DNA of 64,000 nt. It comes from JBLNBN01 sp050260015. GTDB taxonomy: Bacteria; Bacteroidota; Ignavibacteria; Kapaibacteriales; UBA2268. The notes under the pieces were generated by a model. That model ran no database searches. It was given only the letters and a program-made list of their open reading frames with translations, and was not told where the DNA came from. The position numbers and the translations under genes are program-made. Shown piece after piece: positions 1 through 9,295 of the stretch. The stretch's first letter is position 1. Every line of letters starts with the position of its first letter. The DNA lies in contig JBLNBN010000053.1 of assembly GCA_050260015.1 (NCBI GenBank), positions 1-64,000 of the forward strand. The letters run 5' to 3'.

Positions 1-200
1 ATCATAACAACATAATCTTGTTTGTTCAAGTTACAACCCAATATACAACTGATAAAATAAAAAGTTGCCGTAGAAGAGAAATTTTTTAAGGCTCTTTTTG
101 CGGTTCGACTTTCTCTTAGAGGATCAGCATAACGGCTGATTTCATTTCCGCATAATTTCGGAATATCAGCAATTGACGCGTAAGCGCCTGGCAATAGAAG

Positions 201-240
201 ACTTGGTTCTCGCCCCACATGGGGAGAGTTAGAGAGGGGG
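201..240. repeat. Dispersed 40-bp repeat, copy 1 (partner at 34981-35020)
   Basis: The sequence from CTTGGTTCTCGCCCC to the GAGAGTTAGAGAGGGGG tail recurs at 34981-35020 with only a few changes around a short central palindrome. Both copies lie in non-coding islands. Confidence 0.75.
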
Positions 241-296
241 TTGTGGACAATCACCAAATAACAATTATCAATGATCAAAAGCGGCGTAGGTTTTCT

Positions 297-329
297 TAAC
301 CCCGGCGGGGTTACAGCTTTGTAACGCGC
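297..329. repeat. Dispersed CCCCGGNGGGG repeat, copy 1
   Basis: The element TTAACCCCGG(C/A)GGGG followed by TTACAGCTTTGTAACGCG recurs at 31539-31571 and 45114-45146. It contains two small inverted repeats, CCCCGNNGGGG and TTACA..TGTAA. It is a non-coding dispersed element of unknown function. Confidence 0.7.
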
Positions 330-390
330 AACGCCCACTTACTTCCCGCGGCTCCGCCGCGGCAGGGGATGTAGTTTGGGCAATGGTTTA

Positions 391-420
391 CTATAGACAT
401 GCGAATCCTTCGGATTCGTC
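391..420 (-). repeat. Palindromic CGAATCC-GGATTCG repeat, inverted copy
   Basis: This is the element CGAATCCNNNGGATTCG flanked by TGTCTATAG, here in inverted orientation. Other copies are at 14414-14443, 31246-31275, 44541-44570, 44987-45016 and 63451-63480. The perfect inverted repeat would form a 7-bp hairpin with a 3-nt loop. Confidence 0.75.
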
Positions 421-485
421 GAAAGCTCTATTCTATAAATATTTTCGCGTTATTCAAAGCGCTGTATGTTATTTAAATGTTTTAT

Positions 486-513
486 GGATTCCTCGCTTCG
501 CTTCGGAATGACC
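486..513 (-). repeat. Dispersed repeat GAAGCGNAGCGAGGANTCC, inverted copy
   Basis: The block between GGATTCC and GGAATGAC, carrying a GCTTCGC core, recurs in the forward direction at 31155-31180 and, diverged, at 31027-31053 and 63361-63386. It is non-coding. Confidence 0.65.
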
Positions 514-690
514 CATCTTATCTATTATCAACCGCTTGCGCGTCATTCCCTGATATTTCAATCCTGTAAATCCTGGTTCAGACAATATGGATTCCGGCGC
601 GGAGGCCGGAATGACGGTAAATGCAAAAGGTTAATATTACACGCGGTTATGCTTGCAAAGCGTTGTTAAATGATAAATGTTAAATGAAGA

Positions 691-713
691 GGGCGGACAC
701 ATGGATCCGCCCC
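691..713 (-). terminator. Hairpin downstream of lon
   Basis: GGGCGGA (691-697) pairs with TCCGCCC (706-712) about 20 bp past the lon stop codon. There is no clear U-tract on the minus strand. The same hairpin module, stem GGGCGGAC/GTCCGCCC, ends the gene pair at 48474-48495, so it may be a repeated 3'-end element rather than a classical terminator. Confidence 0.4.
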
Positions 714-731
714 TACATAATCATTTAAGAA

Positions 732-3176
732 TTAATCATTAACGATTGCATGCGGCAGCGCCTCGAAGAGCTTGGAGACTGGTATGATCTCCAGTTTGTT
801 CTTTATTTCCTCTTCGATTTCCGTTAGGTCCGTTACGTTGTCGATCGGGATCATAACTTTCTTAATGCCGTTCTGCGATGCGGCGAGCAGCTTTTCCTTT
901 AGGCCGCCGATTGGAAGAATTTCCCCGCGAAGAGTAATTTCCCCGGTCATCGCCACGTCGCCGCGCATCGGTTTGCCGGAAGCGGCGGAAATAAGCGCGA
1001 GGGCGAGGGTTATTCCCGCGGAAGGGCCGTCCTTGGGGATCGCGCCCTCTGGCAGGTGGATATGTATTTCCTTGCCCTTCGCGAAGTCGATAGGCAAGCC
1101 GAGCGCAACCGCTTCCGAGCGCACGAACGATAGCGCCGCCTGCGCCGATTCCTTCATTACGTCGCCGAGCTTCCCGGTGAGCGTTAACTTTTCCGCGCCG
1201 GGCATTATGGATACCTCGACGAATAGTATATCGCCTCCGGTAGCGGTCCAGGCGAGGCCGGTGGCGACGCCGACGCGGTCTTCGTTGTTATTGCGGCGTT
1301 CGCGTCGCGTGGCGGGCCCGAGCAATTCCCCGAGCTTCTCCGCAGTCAATTTAATTTTCTTAGTTTTAACGCGCTTTACGAAACTCACGTCGTCCTTCAA
1401 AGCGCCGCCCGCGGTCTCGCCTTTAGCGTAGTTTTCGATTAGCTCCTTTGCAAGCTTACGAAGAGCTTCGCCGAGCTTGCGCTCGAGGTTGCGCACGCCG
1501 GATTCGCGGGTATGCTCCCGGATAATCTTAAGCAGCGCTTCGTCCTCGATCTTAATATTGAAGTTCTCCAGGCCGTACTCTTTTAACAATTTCGGAGCTA
1601 TATGCCGCTTGGCGATCTCAATTTTATCCGGCTCGAGGTAGCTGGTTAGCTCGATGATTTCCATCCTGTCGCGAAGCGGCAGGGGAATATCGTAAACGAC
1701 ATTGGCTGTAGTAATGAAGAATACGTTACTTAGGTCGTAATCAACTTCCAAATAGTGGTCGTTGAAGGCGGAGTTCTGCTCGGGATCGAGCGCCTCGAGC
1801 AACGCAGCGGAGGGGTCGCCCCGGAAGTCCATACTCATTTTATCGATTTCGTCAAGCAATATCACCGGGTTAACCGTTCCGGCTTTTTTCATGGATTGTA
1901 TTAACTTGCCGGGCATGGAGCCGATGTAGGTGCGCCTGTGGCCGCGTATCTCCGCTTCGTCGCGAACGCCGCCAAGCGAGAACCGAACAAATTTACGACC
2001 CAAAGCGCGCGCGATCGATTTAGCCAGGCTCGTCTTGCCGACGCCGGGAGGGCCTACGAAGCAGAGTATTTGCCTGCGGATATTACCGGTAATATTCAGC
2101 AGGGCGATAAATTCAAGAATTCTCTCCTTCGGCTTTTTCAGATTATAGTGGTCCTCGTCGAGTATCGTTCGGACGCGCTCGATGTCGAGCGAATCCACCG
2201 TGCGCTCGTTCCAGGGAATTGAGATAAGCGTTTCGAGGAAAGTCCTTCCGACGCTGTACTCGGGGGACATGGAATGCATTTTGCGCAGTTTATCAAGCTC
2301 TTCGTCGGCTTTCTTTTGGGCGTGCTCCGGCAAGTTTGCGTCCGTAATTTTCTTTTTTAGAACGGCGATATCCTCGGCGCCCTCCTCTTCATCGCCGAGC
2401 TCCTTTTGCAGCAGCTTTATCTGCTCGCGAATGAAGTATTGCTTCTGGGACTTTTGAAGGGATTCCTGGACTTTAGAATCGATATCGTTTTCGAGCTTTA
2501 GCAGTTCAATTTCGGCTTTTAGTATAGTCGCAAGCTCGAAGAATTGATCGTTCAGGTCGGCCTTTTCCAGTATGCGCTGCTTCGTGGCGACGCTGGCCTT
2601 AAGGTTTGCAGCGGCGTAGTATAGCTTTTGCTGCGGGCTTTCGAAGTTCTCGAAGGCTGAAATGAGCTCGGGCGGCAGGCTTTGGTTCTCGCGGACGTAC
2701 TCGGAGAACAGGGCTCCGGCGTGCCGCATGGTCGCCTCCAAAGATTTATCGTCCTTGTCTAATTTCCCGGCTGATTTGACCAATTCAATATCGGCGCAGA
2801 GGAAGTCTTTATTCTTTATTTTCTTTTTAATTTTAGCGTGAAAAAGCCCTTCCACGAGCACCTTCAGCAGGTCGCCCGGAAGCCTTAGCGCCTGGAGAAT
2901 ACGAGCCACCGAGCCGTACTTGTAAATGTCGTCGAACGACACTTCTTCGGGAGTGGCAGTCTTCTGAGCGGCCAGGAAAATATACTTTTCCTTTTCGAGC
3001 GAATCTCCGACGGCCTTTAAGGAGCTTGTTCTCCCGATAAGCACCGGGTAGATCATGTTTGGGAAAATTATAACGTCGCGGAGCGGCAGCACGGCCATTC
3101 GCTTTGGTATGGCGGGCTCTTCCGCGTCCATCTGCTCGAGTATGTTAAGTAACGCTTCTTTTTCAGTGAGTTTCAT
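732..3176 (-). CDS. lon: ATP-dependent protease Lon
   Basis: Cytoplasmic AAA+ protease for quality control and regulated degradation. The 814-residue product has the full Lon plan: an N-terminal LAN substrate-binding domain (about 25-215), a coiled helical segment (225-300), a Walker A box GPPGVGKT at 375-382, a Walker B region VILLDEID at 438-445, and a C-terminal S16 protease domain. The catalytic dyad is visible as Ser719 in PKDGPSAG and Lys762 in GGLKEK, with the 43-residue spacing known for Escherichia coli Lon. Length is normal for the family. Its ATG lies inside the end of the upstream GH57 gene (14-bp overlap), so translation is probably coupled. It is the last gene of a minus-strand run and no heat-shock operator is visible. 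Confidence 0.97.
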   Translation of the reverse strand: MKLTEKEALLNILEQMDAEEPAIPKRMAVLPLRDVIIFPNMIYPVLIGRTSSLKAVGDSLEKEKYIFLAAQKTATPEEVSFDDIYKYGSVARILQALRLPGDLLKVLVEGLFHAKIKKKIKNKDFLCADIELVKSAGKLDKDDKSLEATMRHAGALFSEYVRENQSLPPELISAFENFESPQQKLYYAAANLKASVATKQRILEKADLNDQFFELATILKAEIELLKLENDIDSKVQESLQKSQKQYFIREQIKLLQKELGDEEEGAEDIAVLKKKITDANLPEHAQKKADEELDKLRKMHSMSPEYSVGRTFLETLISIPWNERTVDSLDIERVRTILDEDHYNLKKPKERILEFIALLNITGNIRRQILCFVGPPGVGKTSLAKSIARALGRKFVRFSLGGVRDEAEIRGHRRTYIGSMPGKLIQSMKKAGTVNPVILLDEIDKMSMDFRGDPSAALLEALDPEQNSAFNDHYLEVDYDLSNVFFITTANVVYDIPLPLRDRMEIIELTSYLEPDKIEIAKRHIAPKLLKEYGLENFNIKIEDEALLKIIREHTRESGVRNLERKLGEALRKLAKELIENYAKGETAGGALKDDVSFVKRVKTKKIKLTAEKLGELLGPATRRERRNNNEDRVGVATGLAWTATGGDILFVEVSIMPGAEKLTLTGKLGDVMKESAQAALSFVRSEAVALGLPIDFAKGKEIHIHLPEGAIPKDGPSAGITLALALISAASGKPMRGDVAMTGEITLRGEILPIGGLKEKLLAASQNGIKKVMIPIDNVTDLTEIEEEIKNKLEIIPVSKLFEALPHAIVND

Positions 3177-5256
3177 TATTTGAGTTAAATTTAAATGTTT
3201 GATTTTTGTATTGAATTTCGGAATTTTTCATTCGCGTCTTTATAGTCAGGGTAATGGAATCGGATGCGGGCAGCGCGCCCTCCTTCGAGAATGCGACTAC
3301 GAAGCGCTTGCCGTGAACGTGCGAGACAATTCGCCTGATATAGGTGGTATTCTCGTAGCAAATAGCTTCCGCGCCGGTAATAGTGACGCGCATCATCTTC
3401 GGCTCAACGGATATTACCTGGATTTCGTCTTCGCCGGTAAAGTCGTCGGCTACGTCGATCCGCATGACAAGCCAGGAGTCGTCGATACCGATTTTAAATA
3501 GCTTAAGAGCCTCCCCGACGCGATGCATCGAGGAAGCGAGCGCTGCGGGATCGAAGAAGCCGGCGTTCTCCCAATGCTCCTCGCGTCCCGGGTCGTTCGC
3601 GTTAAATATGATCTTACCGATAGGATTGCGGAAAGCCAATCTTTCCTCCGCCAGGTCGAGGCTGCGCTCAAGCGTATGAGGCGGCTCCAAACCCATATAA
3701 AGATATATTTGAGCAAGCCTCCAGCGGAACATCTCGTCGAACTGCGGTTTATTCGGAGCGTGGTGCTCGGGGCCGTACCACCAGAACCAATCGCTTCCTT
3801 CGGCTATCAAGAGCTCCTCGTACGTTGCTTTTCTAACGGTTTCCGGCAATTCGTTCTTCTTTTGCTCGAATAACTGCCGCGCTTTCGCAAGCTCTTCCCA
3901 TGCGCGCCTGTCCTCCGGGCTGCCTATCCAAATAGAGAAATTTGCGTTGATCCACGAACCGGCGCGTATATGCTTTAGTTCGGGCAGGAAGTCGGGGCGG
4001 GGCGAATGGATAGCCTCGCTCATAGTAACCGTCTTCAGGGATTTGGAGGCGTCTAAAAGAGTATATAGCCTGCGCAGGAAGGGCAGGCCGTTTTCCTTGT
4101 AGAATTCCCAGCAGTTCTCGCCGTCGAGAATAACGGGCAGCACGGCGGATTCGAGCGACTTTTCGCCGTAGTCGGCTATGATTCGCCGGCGGACGTCCTC
4201 GAGCGTACGGTAAAAGTCTTCCGCTGCGTAGTGCGGTTCCCAGGAGGAGTAAACGAAACCAATCCTATCGGAGATGGAGTGGTCGCGGAAAAAGAGGGAT
4301 ATTTCCCTGCCGGATTTGGTTTTGTATATTCTCGGGAAGTACTTATCGCTCGTTTTATACCCCGGGGGAAGCGATTCAAATAGCACCTGCTCGTCGCTTG
4401 CGGCCCAGCAGACCCCGCTCTCGGCCAAAAGATCGAGCGCGTCGTCGGAGATAGAACCCTCCGACGGCCAGCATCCGCAGGGCTTTTCGCCCACCCGCGA
4501 TTCGAAGTAGCTCATCCCGCGGCGGATCTGCTCGCGGGCGTCCTCGGGGAACTCGAAAGGGGGCTCGGGCATTGCGAAGTCGGCGAGCGCCTCGCCGCCG
4601 GCGCGCGATGAAATAAGCAGGGGAAGTATGGGGTGATAAAGCGGGGAAAAGCTTAGCTCGATTTGTCCCCGCTCCCTCGCTTCGAGCATTTCGGGCATTA
4701 CTTTGGAAATAATGTCCAAATGCGTCGCCAGGACTAATTTCTTTTCCTCCTCGGTAAAGTTTTTCCCCTTTTTAAATAGGGCGTCGATCTCCGGGCGCTT
4801 TCGGGAAAGCATCCCAATCCAAGCGAGGTTGTACCAAGTCTGGAGGTCGCGCCAATCCTGCGCGGAAAACCTCGCGATGGCTACTTCGGGATCGCGGCTG
4901 TCGTTTAGGAGCTCGGTATAGCGCGGGTAGGGATAGAGCATGTTATCCCAATTGAGGAGAAAAAACCTCTCGAGTATATCGTATTTATTCTCACGCGATA
5001 AGCTCTCGGCCGGAAATTCCGTAAGGCGTTGCGCGACGTCCCTCCAGCCGCCCAGCAGGTAATCGTCGAGTTGCAGCATTAGGGAAGGCGCCAGGTTAAA
5101 GTTCTGCTTTATATCCGGAAATTCCCGCAAAAGCGCGGGCAAATCGTAATAGTCCTTAACCGCGTGAAGCCGGGTCCAGGGTAAAAGGAATTCATCCTTC
5201 ATCCTATAGTCGGGCTGGTGTTGATGCCAAAGTAGAGCGATCTTTAATGGAAGCAT
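3163..5256 (-). CDS. Glycoside hydrolase family 57 protein (amylase/glucanotransferase type)
   Basis: Predicted alpha-glucan-acting enzyme (alpha-amylase, 4-alpha-glucanotransferase or branching-type), probably cytoplasmic because no signal peptide is present. Residues 11-16 give the GH57 hallmark HQHQPD near the N-terminus. The family nucleophile is Glu266 in WPSEGS and the probable acid/base is Asp378 in VILDGENCWE. A second conserved part, GSWINANFSIWIG (about 432-444) followed by EGSDWFWWYG (about 486-495), matches large GH57 proteins, as does the length of 697 aa. Exact substrate cannot be read from sequence. It lies 60 bp after pdxB, and its 3' end overlaps the lon start by 14 bp. Confidence 0.9.
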   Translation of the reverse strand: MLPLKIALLWHQHQPDYRMKDEFLLPWTRLHAVKDYYDLPALLREFPDIKQNFNLAPSLMLQLDDYLLGGWRDVAQRLTEFPAESLSRENKYDILERFFLLNWDNMLYPYPRYTELLNDSRDPEVAIARFSAQDWRDLQTWYNLAWIGMLSRKRPEIDALFKKGKNFTEEEKKLVLATHLDIISKVMPEMLEARERGQIELSFSPLYHPILPLLISSRAGGEALADFAMPEPPFEFPEDAREQIRRGMSYFESRVGEKPCGCWPSEGSISDDALDLLAESGVCWAASDEQVLFESLPPGYKTSDKYFPRIYKTKSGREISLFFRDHSISDRIGFVYSSWEPHYAAEDFYRTLEDVRRRIIADYGEKSLESAVLPVILDGENCWEFYKENGLPFLRRLYTLLDASKSLKTVTMSEAIHSPRPDFLPELKHIRAGSWINANFSIWIGSPEDRRAWEELAKARQLFEQKKNELPETVRKATYEELLIAEGSDWFWWYGPEHHAPNKPQFDEMFRWRLAQIYLYMGLEPPHTLERSLDLAEERLAFRNPIGKIIFNANDPGREEHWENAGFFDPAALASSMHRVGEALKLFKIGIDDSWLVMRIDVADDFTGEDEIQVISVEPKMMRVTITGAEAICYENTTYIRRIVSHVHGKRFVVAFSKEGALPASDSITLTIKTRMKNSEIQYKNQTFKFNSNNETH

Positions 5257-5316
5257 TGTTTCTTAAGTTTTAATAGTACAATTCAGCTAATTATCGCGTA
5301 AATAAGCGCGACAAAG

Positions 5317-6399
5317 TTATAAAGACTCTCTTCGCGCCGGATAATTTTTTCTTAAGAAATCGAATCCTTCGCGGCGTTCCTTTTCGGACTTACCGGCTAA
5401 GTTAAGTAAATCGAGCGTATCGAGTTCAAAAAGTCGTCTCTTTGCCAGTAGGCGGAATATTCTCTCCGTCTCGCGATAGCTTTCGCGCGGCATAGGGGAG
5501 TACGAGGAAAGTTCCAGCATCAGCCTGGAGTAATCGGGCATTTTCTGGGAAAACTTCTTGTAGGCGTCGAGCAGGGCCACGCTACCGCGCAGCTTGCCGT
5601 CGTAGGAGTGCCCTGCTACGTGGGGCGTGGCGAGTATGCAGCGCCTTGCAAGCTCGGGATTGAAGTCGGGCTCACGCTCCCAGACGTCGACCGCGGCGAC
5701 CAGTTCTTTTCTTTTTAAACGATCGAGCAGAGCCGCTTCGTCGACCACCCCGCCGCGGGAAGCGTGTATGAATAGCGCCCCGGTAGGAATGGTTTCGATA
5801 ACTTCACGAGAAAATAGATTTTTTGTGGCGTCCGCTCCTTCGGCTGTCAGCGGCACGTGATTGGTAACTATCGAAGAGTATTTCACTACGTCGTTAAAAG
5901 GAACTGTCTCTACGTAACCGGGGAAGGGGAAGCCCGAGCGCTCCAGCGGCGGATCGCTGACGAGCACTCGCATATTTAAGTAATGCGCGAAGCGGGATAC
6001 GATCCTGCCAATATTGCCGAAGCCCACAACGCCCAGCGTTTGCCCTGCCGCGGAGGCCCCGCCCAGGAATTTCAGGATAGAATAAATTACGTACTCGGCA
6101 ACGGAGTTAGCGTTAGAGCCCGGCGCGGAAGCGAACGCTATGCCGCGGCTTTCGAGGTAGGCCTCGTCAACGTGGTCCGTGCCGCTTGTGGCCGTGGCGG
6201 CGAATCGTACGGCGCTGCCTGCCAATAAATCGGCGTTGATCTTAATAGTTGAGCGGGCGAAGAGCGCGGTCGCGCGCTTAACGGTCTCGCGATCTATCGC
6301 GCGGCCGTAATAGATATTTACTTCGCCTAAATTTGAAAGGGATTCGGGTAGAAACGGGATGTTTGAATCCGCGTAAAATATGCAATCGTCCTGCGACAT
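5317..6399 (-). CDS. pdxB: 4-phosphoerythronate dehydrogenase
   Basis: NAD-dependent oxidation of 4-phospho-D-erythronate, second step of the DXP-dependent vitamin B6 pathway. The protein (360 aa) follows PdxB over its length: an N-terminal DSNIPF segment, TATSGTDHVDEAYL, a Rossmann nucleotide site GFGNIGR, the hydroxyacid-dehydrogenase signature ASRGGVVDE, VWEREPDFN, and TPHVAGHSYDGK holding the catalytic His. The C-terminal extension after the catalytic core fits PdxB rather than a generic D-2-hydroxyacid dehydrogenase. Other B6 genes are not in the window. It sits between the DUF5683 gene (18 bp upstream) and the GH57 gene. Confidence 0.88.
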   Translation of the reverse strand: MSQDDCIFYADSNIPFLPESLSNLGEVNIYYGRAIDRETVKRATALFARSTIKINADLLAGSAVRFAATATSGTDHVDEAYLESRGIAFASAPGSNANSVAEYVIYSILKFLGGASAAGQTLGVVGFGNIGRIVSRFAHYLNMRVLVSDPPLERSGFPFPGYVETVPFNDVVKYSSIVTNHVPLTAEGADATKNLFSREVIETIPTGALFIHASRGGVVDEAALLDRLKRKELVAAVDVWEREPDFNPELARRCILATPHVAGHSYDGKLRGSVALLDAYKKFSQKMPDYSRLMLELSSYSPMPRESYRETERIFRLLAKRRLFELDTLDLLNLAGKSEKERREGFDFLRKNYPARRESL

Positions 6400-6417
6400 A
6401 AATATTTATGCTATTGT

Positions 6418-7053
6418 TTAAAATTTAAGTCGAAAAGCCAGGCCCGCAGATTCATTTCTCGTATAAATTCCAAGCGAGAGGCTCTCGTCGACGGTAAAAT
6501 CGTAAAGATGCGCGCCGACGTACGCGTCGACGCTAGCCAATAAATAAACGCCGAGCAGGTAAAGCCCGGAAATATCCCGGTTGTCGAGGTAATAGTCTCT
6601 TTTGCGGCGCAACAGGCTTTTTTCTAAGTCGTTCGCATAGTCCCCGGCGTTGATCTTATCGCGATAATTGGCGTACTTATTATGATTGTCAATTATGAAA
6701 TAAACTAAAACCCCGGTCGCGGCCGTAAATATCGGCGCCTTCCAGTAGGATTCGACGTAGTACTGTCCCCAGCCAGGCAGGACAAGGGACTTCCATATCG
6801 CTTCCGTGGGATTCTTAGTCATTTTTAATCCGCCGGTTATTTTAATATTCGGATTGTCGCGTATAGAAAGCTTGCGGAGCGTGTCCGCGAATTGAGGCGT
6901 CTTGGGATCGGCCAGCGGCAATATAACCCGAGGGGCGTTCGCGGTGTCGATCTGCGTTTGCCCGTATAAAAGAGGCGAGCCGCAAAGCGCGTAGGCAATT
7001 GCGGCTATCGCCAATATCAATTTGAGATTAATTGGTTTCAAATTACCTGACAA
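6418..7053 (-). CDS. DUF5683 membrane protein
   Basis: Small envelope protein of unknown function in a family common in Bacteroidota and relatives. It has an N-terminal hydrophobic signal or anchor (about 9-31), the DUF5683 pattern A-W-K-S-L-V-L-P-G-W-G-Q-Y-Y with a following YWKAP (about 86-108), and two further hydrophobic stretches (about 112-123 and 162-178). No ATG is available. The start is a TTG, either at 7053, overlapping the ridA end by 11 bp, or at 7041, one base after the ridA stop. Either choice implies translation coupled to ridA. Confidence 0.75.
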   Translation of the reverse strand: MSGNLKPINLKLILAIAAIAYALCGSPLLYGQTQIDTANAPRVILPLADPKTPQFADTLRKLSIRDNPNIKITGGLKMTKNPTEAIWKSLVLPGWGQYYVESYWKAPIFTAATGVLVYFIIDNHNKYANYRDKINAGDYANDLEKSLLRRKRDYYLDNRDISGLYLLGVYLLASVDAYVGAHLYDFTVDESLSLGIYTRNESAGLAFRLKF

Positions 7054-7423
7054 CTGCTATCGCTTCGATTTCAATTAATACGTCCTTGGGAAGGCGCGCT
7101 ACTTCGTAGGCTGCGCGAGCGGGCTTGCTCGTGCCGAAGTATTGGGTATAGATCTCGTTCATCGTGGCGAAGTCGCCCATGTTCTTCATTAAAACGGTAG
7201 TCTTTACTACGTCCTCGAGCGTCGAGCCGGCTTCCTTTAGTATTGCGTCAATGTTGCGAATGGACTGATGCGTTTGCGAAACGATATCCTCGCCTACGAG
7301 CGCCCCTTCGGGAGTAAACGGGATCTGCCCGGATACGAATATGAATTTGCCTTCGGCTTTAACTGCTTGCGAATAAGGACCGATCGGGGCTGGAGCTAAA
7401 TCTGACTTAATAAATTCCTTCAT
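7043..7423 (-). CDS. ridA: RidA family enamine/imine deaminase
   Basis: Hydrolyses reactive 2-aminoacrylate and related enamines produced by PLP enzymes. The 126-residue protein is a complete RidA: IGPYSQAV near the N-terminus, FVSGQIP, and the active-site Arg in KPARAAYEVARLP with the C-terminal IEIEAIAV. Length and motifs are canonical. It lies between rpoN (24 bp upstream) and the DUF5683 gene. Next to pdxB, a link with PLP chemistry is possible but is inference only. Confidence 0.93.
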   Translation of the reverse strand: MKEFIKSDLAPAPIGPYSQAVKAEGKFIFVSGQIPFTPEGALVGEDIVSQTHQSIRNIDAILKEAGSTLEDVVKTTVLMKNMGDFATMNEIYTQYFGTSKPARAAYEVARLPKDVLIEIEAIAVVR

Positions 7424-7447
7424 TATTAATCCTTTTTTTGCGAAAAA

Positions 7448-9187
7448 CTAAATTTCACGTCTTAGACGAGCTACGGGGATTTTCATTTGTTCGCGATATT
7501 TTGCCACCGTACGGCGGGCGACATTGTACCCGCGCGCTTTTAGGTCCTCGCTGATCTTGTCGTCGCTCAGCGGTTTGTTCTTTGGCTCCTCTTCGATCAT
7601 TTCCTTTATGATCTGCTTTATAACGGTCGTGGAGACCTCCTCGCCGTCGTCGTTGGGGAGCGACTCGCTAAAGAAATACTTAAGCTCGAACGTGCCGTAA
7701 TCGGTTTGCACGTATTTACCGTTAACTATGCGGCATACGGTAGAAATGTCCAGGCCCGTAGCTTCCGCTATATCTTTATATATTAACGGCTTCAAGGCGC
7801 TCTTGCCTTCGATGAAGAAGTCCTTTTGCAGTCCGGCTATAGCAGTCATTACCTTCAGCATAGTGCTTTTGCGCTGGCGGATGGCCTGGATTAAGAATTT
7901 CGCATCCTCGTGCTTATTCCGAAGCCAATTCCTCGTTTCCTTGTTGAAGTTCTTATTCTTAGCGTCGCGCTTTAGCTTTTCGTACGTTTTGCTAAGCTTC
8001 AGGGCGGGCAAACGGCTGTCGTTTACCCCGACCATAAGCTCGCCGGACTCCTCGTCGCGCTCGATTATGAAATCGGGAATTACGGTGTTGTGCTCAGCCT
8101 GCGTATCGCCGCCGCCGGGCTTTGGATTTAGCCTGCGTACGACGTCCATAGCTTCCCGAAGCTCGTCGTCGGTGATCGAGAGCTGCCGTGTGATTACGTT
8201 GAAATGCTTTTTAGCGAAAGGCTCGTAGTGGTTCTCGATTATCTCTTTCGCGAGCCTTTGCTGCGGAGTAGGATAAGAGACCATTTTCAACTGCGCGAGG
8301 AGGCATTCGCGGATGTCCCGCGAGCCTACGCCGGGCGGATCGAGCGATTGGATCATGCCTAAAACTTTTTCGGCTTGCTCGGGGGCGACGGGATTCAATA
8401 TTTCCGGCGTATGGTTCGCCGAGCCGTTCCGACCGGCGCCTAAGGCGCGCCCGTTCGCGTAGCCGTTCCCTCCGTACTCGCTGCGGAGCTTGGCGAGCAT
8501 TTCGGAACTGGAGCTTGATAGCGCGAACTGCCTTGCGGGATTATAATTTTTGGCCGCCTTCGCCTCGCTCTTCATTTTCTCTTCGTAGCGGCGGCGTTGG
8601 GCGTCGAAGTTTATTTCAGCTATGGCGGAATTGGTTTCGTCCACTATGTCGTCGAGGTCGCGGCGCAGGTAGCCGTCCGCGTCGATATTCCCGATTATCT
8701 GCGTGCCGAGCAAAAATTCTTCCGGCGTTAGCTTTAAAAGCCGAAGCTGGGCCGTCAGGTCCTCGATTAACGTCGTGCCGGCCTTTATTTGGAATCCCTC
8801 TCCCTCGTCCTCGTCCCAGGCGGAACGAGTTTGCGAGGACATATCGGAATCGTCCTGGATAATTTGCTTGTAGAATTCGAAAGGATCGAAATCGTCGCTG
8901 AATTCCTCCTGCTTGATGCGTTCGTAATCGAGCGAGCGGTCCTCGACTACGTCATGCTCCGCGACGTCTTCGGATAGGGCTTCGGGTTCCCACTCCGGCG
9001 GTTCCTGCGGGAAATCTTCATGATCGTCTTCGTTGGAAGCTTCGTCGAGCATAGGATTCTGCTCGATTTCTTGCATGATGTGCTGTTCGAGTTGCACAAG
9101 AGGCAGCTGCAACAGCTTCAAGTATTGAATCTGCTGCGGCGTAAGCGTCTGCGAAAGCGACGTTTTGATGTCAAGCGATAATTTCAT
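7448..9187 (-). CDS. rpoN: RNA polymerase sigma-54 factor
   Basis: Alternative sigma factor needing enhancer-binding ATPases. Region I is the N-terminal Gln/Leu-rich helix set (1-50: QTLTPQQIQYLKLLQLPL). Residues 50-130 are a very acidic region II. The core-binding domain is split: GNIDADGYL (about 166-174) and IQSLDPPGVGSRDIRECLL (about 279-297) are separated by an unusual spacer of about 80 residues rich in Gly, Ser, Asn and Ala (188-265). The HTH with STVCRIVNGKYV follows at about 482-493, and the RpoN box ARRTVAKYRE is at 557-566. At 579 aa it is about 100 residues longer than typical sigma-54. No activator gene is nearby. Confidence 0.95.
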   Translation of the reverse strand: MKLSLDIKTSLSQTLTPQQIQYLKLLQLPLVQLEQHIMQEIEQNPMLDEASNEDDHEDFPQEPPEWEPEALSEDVAEHDVVEDRSLDYERIKQEEFSDDFDPFEFYKQIIQDDSDMSSQTRSAWDEDEGEGFQIKAGTTLIEDLTAQLRLLKLTPEEFLLGTQIIGNIDADGYLRRDLDDIVDETNSAIAEINFDAQRRRYEEKMKSEAKAAKNYNPARQFALSSSSSEMLAKLRSEYGGNGYANGRALGAGRNGSANHTPEILNPVAPEQAEKVLGMIQSLDPPGVGSRDIRECLLAQLKMVSYPTPQQRLAKEIIENHYEPFAKKHFNVITRQLSITDDELREAMDVVRRLNPKPGGGDTQAEHNTVIPDFIIERDEESGELMVGVNDSRLPALKLSKTYEKLKRDAKNKNFNKETRNWLRNKHEDAKFLIQAIRQRKSTMLKVMTAIAGLQKDFFIEGKSALKPLIYKDIAEATGLDISTVCRIVNGKYVQTDYGTFELKYFFSESLPNDDGEEVSTTVIKQIIKEMIEEEPKNKPLSDDKISEDLKARGYNVARRTVAKYREQMKIPVARLRREI

Positions 9188-9295
9188 GATCCCCCCAAAA
9201 ACCTATCTATGCTTATTCTCAACGAATTAACCGTATAACTATTAACTCTTGAATCTTAAAATAAATTGGCGATAAAGCCGCGCGGCAACGCGATA

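Larger units (their letters stand above)
1..690. other. Intergenic repeat island, no gene seen
   Basis: This stretch carries no credible gene. It is a patchwork of short dispersed repeats also found near 14.4, 31, 35, 44-45 and 63 kb, which are listed separately. A 67-codon open frame at 466-669 runs through repeat sequence, has no homology-like pattern and is not a gene. The left edge (1-130) is AT-rich and may be the promoter side of a gene outside the window. Confidence 0.6.

Noticed and set aside
466..669. 67-codon frame at the left edge
   Set aside because: Translation of repeat sequence, no start signal or homology-like pattern.
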